From Candidatus Thorarchaeota archaeon AB_25 (GTDB lineage Archaea > Asgardarchaeota > Thorarchaeia > Thorarchaeales > Thorarchaeaceae): a stretch of 35,454 bases of DNA. The position numbers and the translations under genes are program-made. Every line of letters starts with the position of its first letter. The stretch's first letter is position 1. The DNA lies in the NCBI GenBank assembly GCA_001940705.1, contig MEHG01000010.1, positions 1 to 35,454 of the forward strand, in the 5' to 3' direction. This document shows, one piece after another, positions 7,371 to 18,800 of the stretch. The notes beneath the pieces are model-generated. The model was not told the origin of the DNA and ran no database searches. It saw only the letters and a program-made list of their open reading frames with translations.

Positions 7371-8117
7371 ATGGTCATGGCTTTCGTAGCTACCACTGAT
7401 TCATCTTTCAAAATCATATTGAAGAAAGACTTCAAGGTCAAACCAGGATCGACTTTCATCTGTGGATTTCATGGTTTAGGTGAAGTAGGTTTCTTGAGCA
7501 CAGCCCATCTGACTCGAACCTTGGAGGCTGAACGTGTTGGTTTCATCAAGAGCGATATGCTCCCACTCTTCGTTTCAATGGAGAATGAACGTCTTGTTCT
7601 ACCATTTGAGCTCTATTCCTATGATAAGAAGAAGATGATATTTCTAGTTCCGCGTTTTCAACCACACCAGTCTGAACAATGGGGTTTCATCGATAAGCTA
7701 GCATGTTGGGTGGCTGAAAATAAGTTCAAAGAAGTACTGCTCCTTGGAGGGCTCGACGCATCTTTCAAGGAAGATGAAGAAGATATGCGATGTGTGCCAA
7801 CTTCCGCATATGGAGAATTGCTTGAAAAATGGAAAGTTCCTATCCTTGAAGAAGGTCTGTTCGTGGCTGGACCACTAGCACTGTTCCTTGCAGAGCTTGA
7901 GATGCAAGACGTTCCTGCGATTGGTTTACTCACATACGCAACCAGAGGCCGTCCTGACCCACGGTCTGCAGCAACTATGCTTGAAAAGATCAATGAAATC
8001 TATGGCGTAGGGGCAAATGTCGAGCAACTCCTCGAAGAGTCCCGAGAGATTGAACGGCTTGAGAAAATGAGGAAATCCATCGAGGATTCAGATCGCACAA
8101 GCGATATGTTTGTCTAA
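7371..8117 (+). CDS. PAC2-family proteasome assembly chaperone-like protein
   Basis: 248-residue cytosolic protein of the PAC2/PbaB family. It has an N-terminal beta-strand region with GFHGLGEVGFLSTAHL, the family's characteristic P-G-x-G-x-V-G-like loop. LLLGGLDA, a glycine-rich GLFVAGPLALFLAEL helix entry and IGLLTYATRGRPDP follow, with a charged C-terminal helix. Archaeal PbaA/PbaB homologues chaperone assembly of the 20S proteasome alpha ring. The extreme C-terminus reads DMFV, a Phe version of the HbYX (hydrophobic-Tyr-any) proteasome-docking tail. ATG at 7371 or 7377 are both possible. Its TAA overlaps the stop of the converging NIP7 gene (CTAA, 8114-8117). Confidence 0.82.
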   Translation: MVMAFVATTDSSFKIILKKDFKVKPGSTFICGFHGLGEVGFLSTAHLTRTLEAERVGFIKSDMLPLFVSMENERLVLPFELYSYDKKKMIFLVPRFQPHQSEQWGFIDKLACWVAENKFKEVLLLGGLDASFKEDEEDMRCVPTSAYGELLEKWKVPILEEGLFVAGPLALFLAELEMQDVPAIGLLTYATRGRPDPRSAATMLEKINEIYGVGANVEQLLEESREIERLEKMRKSIEDSDRTSDMFV

Positions 8118-8656
8118 CCCAAGCGTCTTATGAACCAACCAATATCTACAAGGTTCTTGGCAACAAGCTTGTCTGCTCCTAGTCGCTGCAGCTTAGATGC
8201 GTCTACTGATAGAGCTGCTATTCCCAGACACTCTTTATTCTCGTTAAGCACCAGTATCCTCTGACCTCTCACTAGAGAGGGATCTAATTCAAGCACGGAC
8301 TGTCTGATAATACTCCTACCGTAAGTGAACGCCTCTGCTCCTTGTCTTGACACAATGATGAAGCTATCAGTCATTTCAACCATGTCGCCGAGTATTTGTA
8401 GACTCAGTCTGAATCTTCCTTTCTCTACTGACCCAAGCTGCTTCCCGATGAATTGGATATCAAGACTCTCAGTAAGCTCTGTCAGACTAGACATCCACTT
8501 TGTTGGGATTGCATAGAATGTCCTGGTACTTCCCCGAGTCATCGTTACAGGTACACGATCCCCAAGGAGCCTCTTTGTCACCCCTGCCCCAAACTCAATG
8601 TCAATTTGCTCTATTATAGAGGTCCAATCTACTGGATCAACGAGTTCCATCTTCAT
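8114..8656 (-). CDS. NIP7-like PUA-domain ribosome biogenesis protein
   Basis: 180 residues with an N-terminal alpha/beta domain followed by a C-terminal PUA RNA-binding domain. The signature FTYGRSIIRQSV, then LVRGQRILVLNENKECLGIAAL, matches the PUA portion of NIP7, the 60S-subunit biogenesis factor with archaeal orthologues. It presumably binds rRNA or pre-ribosomes in the cytosol. The ATG at 8656 overlaps the stop of the upstream m5C methyltransferase (ATGA), so the pair is translationally coupled, a sensible pairing of rRNA-binding and rRNA or tRNA-modifying functions. Confidence 0.85.
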   Translation of the reverse strand: MKMELVDPVDWTSIIEQIDIEFGAGVTKRLLGDRVPVTMTRGSTRTFYAIPTKWMSSLTELTESLDIQFIGKQLGSVEKGRFRLSLQILGDMVEMTDSFIIVSRQGAEAFTYGRSIIRQSVLELDPSLVRGQRILVLNENKECLGIAALSVDASKLQRLGADKLVAKNLVDIGWFIRRLG

Positions 8657-9684
8657 GTTGTATTCACCTCTGTTTTCATCATCTTACAGATGAAGAACCC
8701 CTCAGTTCCGTGAAGATGAGGTAGAAATCGTCTTGCCAATTTCAATGATTCATGCAGCCTGATACCATAGGGTTCAGAATACCCCGGTGAACCAAACTCG
8801 GTTGATATTTCGACTATTTTCATCTCTGGATGTCGTTTCAATATATCATCAACAATGTACTCGTTCTCTTCTGGAGCAATGGAACATGTTGAATATACCA
8901 TTGTGCCACCATCAGCAAGAACATTGACTACGGCTTCCAGCATCTCATCCTCTCGTGTGGCACAAAATCTGATGTCAGCCATAGTCTTACTCGTCTTTCT
9001 GGTAGGGTCTAAGGGAATCAGTCCCTCTCCAGAGCAGGGGGCATCAAGCAGTATCTTATCAGGTTCGAAGGGTACGTTGTCGAGTTTTTTTGCATCACCA
9101 CGAAGGACCAGAGTGTTAGTAGCACCACAACGTACTATGTTGCTCTGAAGACTATTCATGCGCAGTCGGTCTTGTTCAACTGCAATGACCATCCCGGTGT
9201 TCTGCATCATCTGCGCAATGTGAGTTGTCTTCCCACCCGGTGCAGCTGCAAGATCTAGGACTATGTCCCCCGGTTTTGGGTCCAGTACACTAACAGCGGT
9301 CATTGACGGAACACCCTGAACGTAGTAGAATCCAAGCATGTGTTCAAGTAATGCCCCTGGAGAAGAGTGATTGAAGTCCGCATAGAAACAATCACTCAAC
9401 CACGGTATTTCTTCAAGTGTCACTCCCTTTTTCTGTAGACGGCCGAGGACAATACCCGCGGATGACTTCAGTGTGTTAATCCGTATTGCCGTTCTAATTG
9501 GCTGTTCACAGGCTTCAATGAAATTCAGAGTGTCCTCCTCACCCCATAGAGTGAGATAACGTTCAATCATATATTGGAGATATCCGTGCTCCTTGGCTAG
9601 TTCCTTTGCCCTTCGACGTAGTTCCTTTTTCGCCATTCTTGTATCCCCAATGATTGATTTCTCACTACTCGCCGATATCCTCAT
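8653..9684 (-). CDS. NSUN/RsmB-type RNA (cytosine-C5) methyltransferase
   Basis: SAM-dependent RNA m5C methyltransferase. An N-terminal helical RNA-binding domain is followed by the Rossmann fold: SAM motif I LDLAAAPGGKT, motif IV DAPCSGEG with Cys217, motif VI YSTCS with catalytic Cys267 (numbering from the longest ORF). Two cysteines in this arrangement are the hallmark of NSUN/Trm4/RsmB enzymes; the target (tRNA or rRNA) is not clear. The longest ORF starts at 9684 and overlaps the deaminase gene by 20 bp. An internal ATG at 9636 (MAKKELRRR) has a better-placed GGGGAT ribosome site and is my preferred start. Confidence 0.92.
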   Translation of the reverse strand: MRISASSEKSIIGDTRMAKKELRRRAKELAKEHGYLQYMIERYLTLWGEEDTLNFIEACEQPIRTAIRINTLKSSAGIVLGRLQKKGVTLEEIPWLSDCFYADFNHSSPGALLEHMLGFYYVQGVPSMTAVSVLDPKPGDIVLDLAAAPGGKTTHIAQMMQNTGMVIAVEQDRLRMNSLQSNIVRCGATNTLVLRGDAKKLDNVPFEPDKILLDAPCSGEGLIPLDPTRKTSKTMADIRFCATREDEMLEAVVNVLADGGTMVYSTCSIAPEENEYIVDDILKRHPEMKIVEISTEFGSPGYSEPYGIRLHESLKLARRFLPHLHGTEGFFICKMMKTEVNTT

Positions 9685-10117
9685 TCCAGAGGGCTGGATT
9701 ATCTCTGATGAATTTCTCCATCATCTCAATGCACTCAGGGTCGTTGAGTACCGTGACAACCACACCTCGGTTAAGGACATACTGCTCTGGTCCTTGGAAT
9801 GTCTTATTCTCCCCAACTATGACCTTCGGTATTCCATAGAGTAGGACCGCCCCACTGCACATATCACAGGGGGAGAGTGTTGAGAAGAGCACTGAATTTC
9901 GATAGTCCTTTGCGGTCAGTCTTCCTGCGTTCTCCAGACAGTCCATCTCTGCATGGAGAACGGCGCTACCCTTCTGCATGCGTTGATTGTGTCCCCTACC
10001 TACAATCTTGTCGTCGATAACTAGAACTGAGCCAATTGGAATTCCCTCCTCTGAGAGACCTTTCCTTGCCTCCTCTATTGCCGCAGACATGAACTTCCTG
10101 ATTTTCTCATCATCCAT
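9665..10117 (-). CDS. Fcy1-like cytosine/CMP deaminase-family zinc enzyme
   Basis: 150-residue zinc-dependent deaminase with HAE at 55-57 and PCDMC at 83-87 supplying the zinc ligands and catalytic glutamate. It resembles yeast cytosine deaminase Fcy1 (from memory) well beyond the motif: GRGHNQRMQKGSAVLHAE, LSPCDMCSGA, YGIPKVIVGEN, and even the terminal NEDIGE. Family length is about 150-160. The reaction is probably cytosine to uracil (pyrimidine salvage), though guanine or tRNA-adenosine deaminases share the fold. It lies between thrC and the methyltransferase on the same strand with 9 bp to thrC, so it is likely cotranscribed. Confidence 0.85.
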   Translation of the reverse strand: MDDEKIRKFMSAAIEEARKGLSEEGIPIGSVLVIDDKIVGRGHNQRMQKGSAVLHAEMDCLENAGRLTAKDYRNSVLFSTLSPCDMCSGAVLLYGIPKVIVGENKTFQGPEQYVLNRGVVVTVLNDPECIEMMEKFIRDNPALWNEDIGE

Positions 10118-10126
10118 ATCATTACC

Positions 10127-11392
10127 TCATTCATAGTTCTCCAGAGCCTTCTTGAGCGCCGCTGTTTCAGGAGGAATTAGTTGGACCTGAGGAGTTAGTC
10201 GATCAGGTGTCGCCAGGTCCTTGAAACCTGACCCAGTTATTGGAACTACAATCCTGTCGGATCTATCAATGGTGCCCTGCTCAACTAGGGCTCTAAGTCC
10301 TGCCAATGCTGCTACACCACTGGGTTCAGCAAATATTCCCTCTAGTTTGCCGAGTAGCACAAGAGCCTTTTCTATCTCATCATCCGGAACCGCTATCACT
10401 TCACCCTTTGCTAGCTTAAGATATTTGAGGGCTGCATCTCCATCCCATGGGAATGGGTCTGCGAGACCTCCTGCAACTGTTTCGTTAGAATCCCAAGGAG
10501 TGATTTCCAAAGGATTTTGATTCTCCTTGAACGCTCTCACAATTGGGGCGCAGCCTTCAGGTTGGACTACTACAGGTCTTGGGATGCTATCAATCAGTCC
10601 CATCTCTTTGAATTCCCAGAACCCTTTCATTGTACCCGCCATTAGCCCTCCGCTTCCCGTAGGGAATAGGATCCAATCTGGTGGATTCCACTGAGTCTGT
10701 TCAGCTATCTCATAACCTAGTGACTTAGTACCCTCGAATTGAAAACAATTGAAGGGTCCAAAGGAAGGTGATGGAGTCCAACCAAACTCGGCAACAGCTG
10801 CAAGTAACAGAGTGGTTGTTGGGTCGACACCTTCCTTGACTTTCTTAACTCTGAACACCTTGGCTCCAAGGGTTCTCAAGTGAATCAACTTCCCCTTTGG
10901 GGCATCTTCAGGAACAAAGACGACCGCCTGAAGTCCCGCTCGTGCTGCAAAGGTGGACATGGAGGCTGCTGCATTTCCAGAAGATGCAGCTGATACAGTC
11001 TTAGCCCCATCTTCCAGAGCTCTACTTACTCCCACACAGATTGGCCTGTCTTTGAAGGATCCAGAAGGATTGACCGTTTCAATCTTGATTGAGAGGTTTT
11101 TTAATTTCCATACGTCACCAAGCCTCTTGCTCTTGACTAGTGGTGTCCCTCCCTCTCCCAATGTCACTATGTTCTTTCTATGTTTTAGAGGCATCAATTC
11201 AAAGTACTTCCAGAGTCCAGGAATTCGTTTCTCGAGACTATCCTTCGTAATTGTTTCTTTGATCTTCTCTAGGTCAAACTCAAAGTCTATTCTTCCTCCA
11301 CATCCGTCGTTTGGAGGTACAGTGGACTCGTCATACACCTTACCACATTTCGCGCATTTGATAGTCTTGATTTTAGTCACTGTGACACCCAC
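10127..11392 (-). CDS. thrC: threonine synthase
   Basis: PLP-dependent enzyme converting O-phosphohomoserine to threonine. The 421-residue protein has an N-terminal zinc-ribbon-like start (CAKC), then the PLP lysine in SGSFKDRP (Lys114). ASSGNAAASM is the phosphate/substrate loop, and GSGGLMAG is the PLP phosphate-binding glycine loop. The only clear C-terminal partner of the CAKC pair is DGCGG, so the ribbon may be incomplete. The longest ORF begins at GTG 11392, but GAAGG directly abuts it. The GTG at 11380 (MTKIKTIKCAKC) sits properly downstream of GGGTGGGTG and is a likely alternative start. It heads a run of same-strand genes down to NIP7. Confidence 0.95.
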   Translation of the reverse strand: MGVTVTKIKTIKCAKCGKVYDESTVPPNDGCGGRIDFEFDLEKIKETITKDSLEKRIPGLWKYFELMPLKHRKNIVTLGEGGTPLVKSKRLGDVWKLKNLSIKIETVNPSGSFKDRPICVGVSRALEDGAKTVSAASSGNAAASMSTFAARAGLQAVVFVPEDAPKGKLIHLRTLGAKVFRVKKVKEGVDPTTTLLLAAVAEFGWTPSPSFGPFNCFQFEGTKSLGYEIAEQTQWNPPDWILFPTGSGGLMAGTMKGFWEFKEMGLIDSIPRPVVVQPEGCAPIVRAFKENQNPLEITPWDSNETVAGGLADPFPWDGDAALKYLKLAKGEVIAVPDDEIEKALVLLGKLEGIFAEPSGVAALAGLRALVEQGTIDRSDRIVVPITGSGFKDLATPDRLTPQVQLIPPETAALKKALENYE

Positions 11393-11507
11393 CCTTCAAG
11401 TTGGGTACATCGCCGTTATTTGGGTTATGGCTAATCTCCTGATGGAAACACCTAACAACCTGATACTCTGGTTATGCTCTTGGGTTGACTGAAAGAGGAT
11501 GATATGA

Positions 11508-12089
11508 ATGCTTGAGTCATTTGAGGTGGAGATTAAGGTCCCAATCGAGAGTTCTGAGGAGATGAAACAGAAGCTTCTTGATTTTGGAGCCAGCCAGTTA
11601 AACAGCGAGGTTCAGGTTGATATGTACTTTGACCATCCATGTCGGTCTTTCCAAGAAACTGATGAAGCTGTCAGAGTGAGGACAAGAAAACCCTTAGATG
11701 AAGCAGAATTGGAACTATCACATGCGCCAATTGAACTGACCTACAAGGGACCGAAAATTGACCTGAAAACAAAGACACGCTTAGAATATTCAGTTAATAT
11801 CAATGATGCCACCGCAATTACCGCGATACTAGAACATCTTGGATTCAAATCAGTAGCTACAGTCAGCAAAAAGAGGACATTCTTCAATCTTCGCGAGATT
11901 ACTATCAGTATTGATGATGTGGAACATGTTGGCTTGTTTCTAGAAATGGAGTCCATCGCACACGAGAAGAGTGAGATTGAATCAGCTAAGAGGATAATCT
12001 TTGATTTGTTAGATGAACTTGGTATTGACCAGGAGCAGTCAGTACGGGCGTCCTATTTGGAGCTATACTTGGACCGAAACAAACGCTGA
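11508..12089 (+). CDS. CYTH-domain protein (CyaB / triphosphatase family)
   Basis: 193-residue CYTH triphosphate-tunnel enzyme. The defining ExExK motif is at residues 6-10 (EVEIK). Alternating basic and acidic strands line the tunnel: VRVRTRK, ELTYKGPK, TRLEYSV, TFFNL, ISIDDV and LFLEMES. The archaeal CyaB-like subgroup hydrolyses triphosphate compounds or is class IV adenylate cyclase-like; the substrate cannot be fixed. ATG at 11508 is preceded by GAGG. It converges with the HD hydrolase with a 2-bp gap and is divergent from thrC. Confidence 0.87.
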   Translation: MLESFEVEIKVPIESSEEMKQKLLDFGASQLNSEVQVDMYFDHPCRSFQETDEAVRVRTRKPLDEAELELSHAPIELTYKGPKIDLKTKTRLEYSVNINDATAITAILEHLGFKSVATVSKKRTFFNLREITISIDDVEHVGLFLEMESIAHEKSEIESAKRIIFDLLDELGIDQEQSVRASYLELYLDRNKR

Positions 12090-12091
12090 TA

Positions 12092-12676
12092 CTATAATCG
12101 TATTTCTTCTCTCAATCGAAGTACGAAAGCTTCGAGTGTCTTATGACGTTCTTCAGCTATTTCTTTTGCTCCGTCTGTATACATGAGATCCCTTAACCTG
12201 AGTAGTTTTTCATCTGCATGTTTCAGAAACCCCTCAATTCCATCTCCCTTACTAGAAGCTTGTGCAATTGCACGGAAAACGCCTATCGTTCCCATTGCAT
12301 CAAGTTTGTCAACATCGCTCAGAATTTTTCCTTCAAGCGAGTTTGGTTCAATCCCCTCACTGAATCTATGAGTTCTGATAGTGTCTACCACTTTGTCAAC
12401 CTCAGCGTCATCAAAACCCACACGCCTCAGAATATCTTGACTCATCTCTCCTGACAATATAGAGTGTGAAACACCAGTTGTAGCCTCATCTTGACGCCCA
12501 ATGTCATGGAGAAGCGCTGCAGCTCCTAGTATCTTCAAGTCTGCATTAAGATCCATACCAATTCTGATGCATAATGCATACACTCTCTTGGTATGATCGT
12601 AGGTGTGTGCTCCTTTGCTATTCCCTGCTAGTTTTTCCTTCACAAATTCCTCAATCATCCGATGAGTCGACTCCAA
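12092..12676 (-). CDS. HD-domain metal-dependent phosphohydrolase
   Basis: 194-residue single-domain HD hydrolase. Metal ligands are visible as an upstream His (HTYDH), the HD pair in LLHDIGR (57-58), downstream histidines in GVSHS and TIRTHR, and a late Asp in LSDVDKLDA. This YedJ-like group acts on nucleotides or phosphorylated small molecules; the substrate is unknown. The longest ORF starts at TTG 12676. The in-frame ATG at 12658 (MIEEFVKEKLAG) matches the usual family start and is plausibly the true one, with GGAG 12 nt upstream. It is divergent from the large envelope operon. Confidence 0.85.
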   Translation of the reverse strand: MESTHRMIEEFVKEKLAGNSKGAHTYDHTKRVYALCIRIGMDLNADLKILGAAALLHDIGRQDEATTGVSHSILSGEMSQDILRRVGFDDAEVDKVVDTIRTHRFSEGIEPNSLEGKILSDVDKLDAMGTIGVFRAIAQASSKGDGIEGFLKHADEKLLRLRDLMYTDGAKEIAEERHKTLEAFVLRLREEIRL

Positions 12677-12843
12677 TATACAGACCTCATGTTTTGAACT
12701 CTAATTGTGCTTATCTTATAGCTTCAATTATGGAAGTTTACTGGTAGTGTATATTCAAGATACTTTCGATAAACGAAATTGAGTCCAGCTGAACAACCCT
12801 TTAATTGCTAGGAAAGGACGTTTGAGAGTGACTTGCATCCACC

Positions 12844-15800
12844 GTGAGTTACACGACACGCCAAATCTCCCAAATAGTGAACGAGAGGACTAGTCCAGTG
12901 AGCGCCGCAACGAAATCTTCCCGCAGAAGAATGGGTCTTACCACCCTCATAAGCGCAATCTTCATAGTCGCAAGTCTCGTTTGGGCAACATATAATTTTG
13001 TAATCGTTCAGTCCGGTTCTGTCCGTCAGTATGACCCACATTATGAATATGATGATATTGAACTCTGGCCATACAACATACCAGGTTGGGGCGGAGGAAG
13101 AACCAATTGGTTTGATAATTTCAACTACACAGATGGTCTTGTTGGTCAGCCACTTCCAGATGATCTTCTTGACCATTTAGATGACATCATATTTACGGTG
13201 GTACCGAGAGACCCACCCCAGTTATGGCGGGTCGGTGCGTATGACGATTATGATGGTTCAAACTGGGGCAAAATCAACGTTGGTACTTGGCCTGTGGACA
13301 CAGGTGCACAGCTGATAACATATGGTGAGGCGACCAACCCAGTTTACACTGTGATTTTTAACACCACCGCAGGTGCCACAGTTGGCTCAATTGAGCTACC
13401 TACGCTCTTTCCAGAGATACGCGTGATTGAGGATTCTTTCACCGTATGGAGCTTCTATCCAGATGGTACACCATATCGTGATCCTGGCCGGCTCTTGGAC
13501 TATGATTTAGAAACTGACGAGTATGGTACACTTCTCTTTACACCATTCATTCAGGGATCTACTGGTGAAGAAGTCGTAGTTTCATTTGACCTCACTTTCG
13601 AAACTCAGGACATAGATAATGTCATTGCCAATGCACTACCCGGTAGCGGTGCTGTGGGAATGGATGACTACCTCGGTTTGCCTACATTAACTCCAGAAGT
13701 AATCGCCAACATTAGTCAATTTTCAGGCGTTGGAAGTAATGCATATGAAACGGCTATGGCTGTTCAACTATACTTCCAAAGCACCTTCAATCTCACAATT
13801 AATCCTACAGCATTAGGCGACCGACCAGAAGGTCAAGAAGTCACTGATTGGTTCCTCGAACGTGGTGGCGGACTTCCGATGGACTTTGCCACTGCGTATT
13901 GTGTGTTCATACGGCATCTCGGTATTCCTGCTCGTTTGGCGATGGGTTATGCAGTCGGTGACCCCGACCCAATAGATGACTTTAGAACGATCAAAGTCAG
14001 ACATATGGCCTTCTGGACCGAGGTCTTTATTCCAATGTCAGGAGCCACTCAAGGTGAGTGGATTCAAGTCGTTCCTGCAGTGTTGCCTGATGATTCAGGT
14101 GGTGGTGAGGATCCTACCAACGTACCAACACCTGATGTTCAACTCAGAGTTTGGCCCACAAATGGACAACCGTGGGCACAGATTGGAACTCCCTTTGAGT
14201 TGAGCGCTGAAATCACTGTGGATGGAGTTCCTGTCACAACTCCTGAGCCTATCATCTTCCATGATGAAACTGACAATGAGTTCATAGGTGTCCAAACAAT
14301 TGGACAGGCACCTGACAACCCCATTGCAAATATCACATACGTATTTCCTGCACATGCTTCTGTAGACTATCATATTATGGCTGCAACTTGGCAGGCAGGG
14401 ACACTCTCGATCACGAATCGAACGTCAATCTATGCTGTAGGAACACCAGATCCTTATGCATATCCATCACCTCCCGCTGGCATTGATGGGTTTGTCTTGA
14501 GTGAAACGAGGGATCTAAATGTCAGTCAAGGCTTAGACACCCACATTGCATTTTGGGAGGACACAGTCCATGTCTATGGAACAATGAAAGTGGGTGGAGT
14601 CCCCGTTAACAGTACAAATCATGATAACAGGAATATCGGTATCTACTGGGATAATTCATTCATGGGAAATGCATCCATTGACCAGTATGGCTATTATGAA
14701 TTAGACATCTATGTCGATCCAATGGACCTTTCAAGAATGATTGTGGGAAATCACGAAGTCTGGTCGTGGTACTTGGGAGATTGGGATCAATATGGTATTC
14801 CCCGATTGAATGAAGCACGTTCGAGTGACAACTCCACTGCTACGGTTTGGGGTCGAGTGGGATTCGATTTGAACGTATACCCAGTCAATATTGCTGCTGG
14901 AGGAAGAGTCTACTATGATGGTTTCGTTTATCTCCTAAACGGTACAGCCTTACGAACGAGCCAGTTTGTAGGGGCTTTCTTTCATACGCAGGCTAATGCT
15001 ACACGCCCATTGAACTCCACAGGAGGTTTCCAGTGGAGCTACGATATACCTGTGACCCAACCTGATGGTATATATTTTGCACGGGTTAACTGGACTTCTC
15101 CGTGGCCACTCATCGCAGGTAACTGGAGCATTTCTGTTCCAGTGGATGTTGGTTCCAGTGGGACGCACCTCTCAATCTCTCCATTACCAGATCCTCTCTA
15201 CGTAGCTTGGAATATCACAATCAGCGGATACTTGACCCATGCATCTAATGCCACTGGTATAGGTGGTCGTTGGGTTGATATCTATTGGAATAATGGATCG
15301 GAATTTCTCTTAGGATCAGTACTCACGGCTTCTGATGGTTATTACGAGTTCAACTACACAGTTCTTGTTTCTGATGAAGGTCCAATTGAATACTGGTCAA
15401 GCTTTACATCAATGGAACCAACTCTAGCAAGTTCAGAATCAGTTCACCGTTTTACAAGTGTGAAGAAATATGATGTATCTCTGGACCCAATCTTTGTTAC
15501 TCCTGACCCTGTGTATCTTCTTCAACCAGTTGATATTCAGGGAACGCTACAGCTCTCAGAGTTTGGAATTCCATTACCCAATGAATGGGTTGATTTCTGG
15601 TTACAGAACAGCACAGGTGTCTTCTATATTGGAGGTGTGATGACAAACTCCACTGGTGGCTATCTCTATCAGTATACAATCCCTATAGGTCAGACTACTG
15701 AAACAGTGTACATCTGGGCAAACTACACTTCGCCTTACTATACAGTCTATGATAAGGAGTCAATTCATGAACCTCTAGATATTCAAGCCACAGGCACTCT

Positions 15801-18800
15801 CATTTCGATTCAGGAAGACTTCATATTCTATTATGTGAATGAAACCATTTTCCTATACGGAAATCTACAGTTTGCGAACGGTACCCCGATTCCCTCTCAG
15901 TTGGTTGATATCTATTGGATTAACTCAACTGGTACCTTCCATTTCCAGAAGATGACTGATGCATTTGGGGATTACCAGATGTTCTACAACTGTACTCCAA
16001 CGCAAGATGAGCCTGAAACAATATCTGTGGATGTTTATTGGACTTCTTGGACTCCAATCTACGATGATGCCTCCAGTTCGCTAGCGCCTCAGATACAGCT
16101 ACAGAGATATGACCTTGAGATTACGCTCACAGTTCCGACCCAGCTCTATGTAGATGAACTAGACTTCGATGTTGAGGGAGTGCTCTCATATACTGGTGGT
16201 GCTCCACCCCTCTCGAATGAGTGGGTCGACATCTACTACTCGAATGGTACTCATTGGCTATTGATTGATAGTCAATTGACTAACTCCACAGGAGGATTTC
16301 TATCGCTACTCTCTTTTGCGACCTATGATGAAGGGATAGTTGATTTTGCAGCATTCCACGCAAGCTCTGACCCGTTGAGAAACAATGCTTTAGAATACTT
16401 TAGTATCAATCGAGTGAAGTACACAATTACTCTCGATGTTACTATCAATCCCAATCCGGTCATGCAAAACGAAACTCTCACTGTTCATGTTCATGCTTAC
16501 TTTACACACAATGGAACTAATCTCTCAGGTGCCACAATATCATTATTCTGGAATAATGGCACACTACCGCTTCCTTGGCTTGGTGATGTTATAACAAATA
16601 GTACTGGTCAGGACGACTTAATCTACTCAGGAATGGACTGGGACACTGTCAGAACGGGTATTGAGGTCTATGGTATCTACGGAAACACAGTCTTCATTGC
16701 ATCAGTTGAGTCAGCCCATAACATTCTCACACTGAACCAATGGCAGACTGCGTTCGCAGGTGTCAACCTCCCTGTGGTATTATACAGGATTGGTGAGACT
16801 GTGGTGGTGACTGGGGATCTAGAAATCTGGAAACCTTCATTTCCAAGTGTTCCATACGCTAGTGCAACGGTTGAACTGACACTGTTTGGAACTACAAGGA
16901 CAACTGATGTGACAACCTCAGACGGGTCGTTTACCCTGAGTTGGGATATACCTGGGACAATCGCTCCAGGGTTCTATGACTTGTTTGTTGAATTCAATTC
17001 GCCATATCCATGGATAGCAGACTCAGCATCCGCATTGCCACAGATACAGGTCGTTGCACCTGGATATCTATGGCCTGAGTTCTCAGTTACGCCTACAACA
17101 GTCTATTTGGACCAGATATTGAACATAACAGGTAGAGTGACCTGGGACAATGGAACACCATACGCGAGTTCCCCAGTTGACCTCTACTGGGGCGATTATT
17201 TTGGTGCATACGATTGGTTTGTTCTGAACTTCAATACAGACTCTAGTGGTAGGTTTACGTATCTCTATCCAATCCCTGATGATATGGGTCTTCTTGGTCC
17301 TCGAGAGGTCTGGGCATACATCGATCAAGTTGGCTATGCTACTTCTGGTGAGTCACCTCGCATTCCAATCACCATAGCCATTTACACTATTAATCTCTCA
17401 GCTTCCGTAGATCTCACAATCATCTACCTGGAAGACAGTCTGACCTTTTCAGGGACTCTGCAGTTCACAAATAGTACTCCCATGGTCGACTATGATATTG
17501 AGATCTGGTGGGGTGGAAATCTTCTCACTACAGAAACAACCATTGGTGGGGGCGCGTTCATCTACATTCTTTCAGTGACCTATAGCTATGATGCTGATGT
17601 CTACACAGGATATGCATTATTCAGACCACCATCGATTGCTTTTGGTGATCTCGATACACCTGAACCCTTCAGTGATGTTACTGTGATTGAGCGTGTAGAT
17701 GTTTCTATGGACCTAGAGCCCTCTGATACCATTGTTAGCAGAGGTGAAACACTCGTCATTACGGGTGATGTAATCAACGATGGCGTGTTACCAGCAGATG
17801 GAGTTACAGTCGAGGCACTTGTAAATGGAATTCCAACAGGCGCGATGGCTGTTACGGCTGGAAATGGCCGCTATTCAATCTCATGGGTGGTTCCCGGATT
17901 CCAACCCCGTGGTTCTTACAACATCAGTGTGCATGTGATTTCATCATTCCATGAGATGTTCGCTGGACCATCAAATTGGTTTATAGATGTCTACATAGGT
18001 TCTGACGTTTTTGTACAAACAGATCTAGTATCTATAATGCCCGGAGAAAGTTTCTCAGTATATATTGAGCTTCAAGACGATGATAGCAATAATCTCCATG
18101 GTGAGTGGGTCCGGTTATTCATCGGCTCGATACGCCTTACAGATATTCAACTCACTGACGCAAGTGGAATGACATTTGATTTGGTAGTGCCCTTATCCTG
18201 GGATGGTGGAAGTGCACTCTTCAATATCACTGCACGTTATGCTGGTATGTCCTTTGTCGATCCCAGTATTGCTATGTCCATTAACCAGATCCATATCTTC
18301 ACTGACGTCGTCTTCATCTCAATTCCAGACAGGGTGGATCCCGGTCAGGACTTCAACATAGAGTCAACATTCCGCGATCCAGAGGGCAACCCCATTATGT
18401 TTCGTACCGTGTGGCTGGATTACAATGGTACAGATCGGTATCCCTACTTCATAGATGCAGATGGGGGATTCACACATCCTGTAGCTGCACAGACCGATGG
18501 GACGATAATTCAGTACACACTTACACTCGTTTCATTTGAAATTGATAATATACAATCTAATGAGTTCACAATTAATATTCAAACACAAGGTGGTAATCCA
18601 TTGCAAGGAACAGATTTACTCATAGCAGGTATCTTACTTATAGGTGCAGTCGTCGCCGTTCTGGCGTACCTGTACATAGTAAGGGGAATGTTCCGCGGTC
18701 CTGTTGTTTCGAGAGGATTTGACATCCCAGCAAAATTGCGAAACATCAAGAAACTCGCAGATGCAGGAAAGTATGGTGCTTCCATCACATTAGCTTACCG

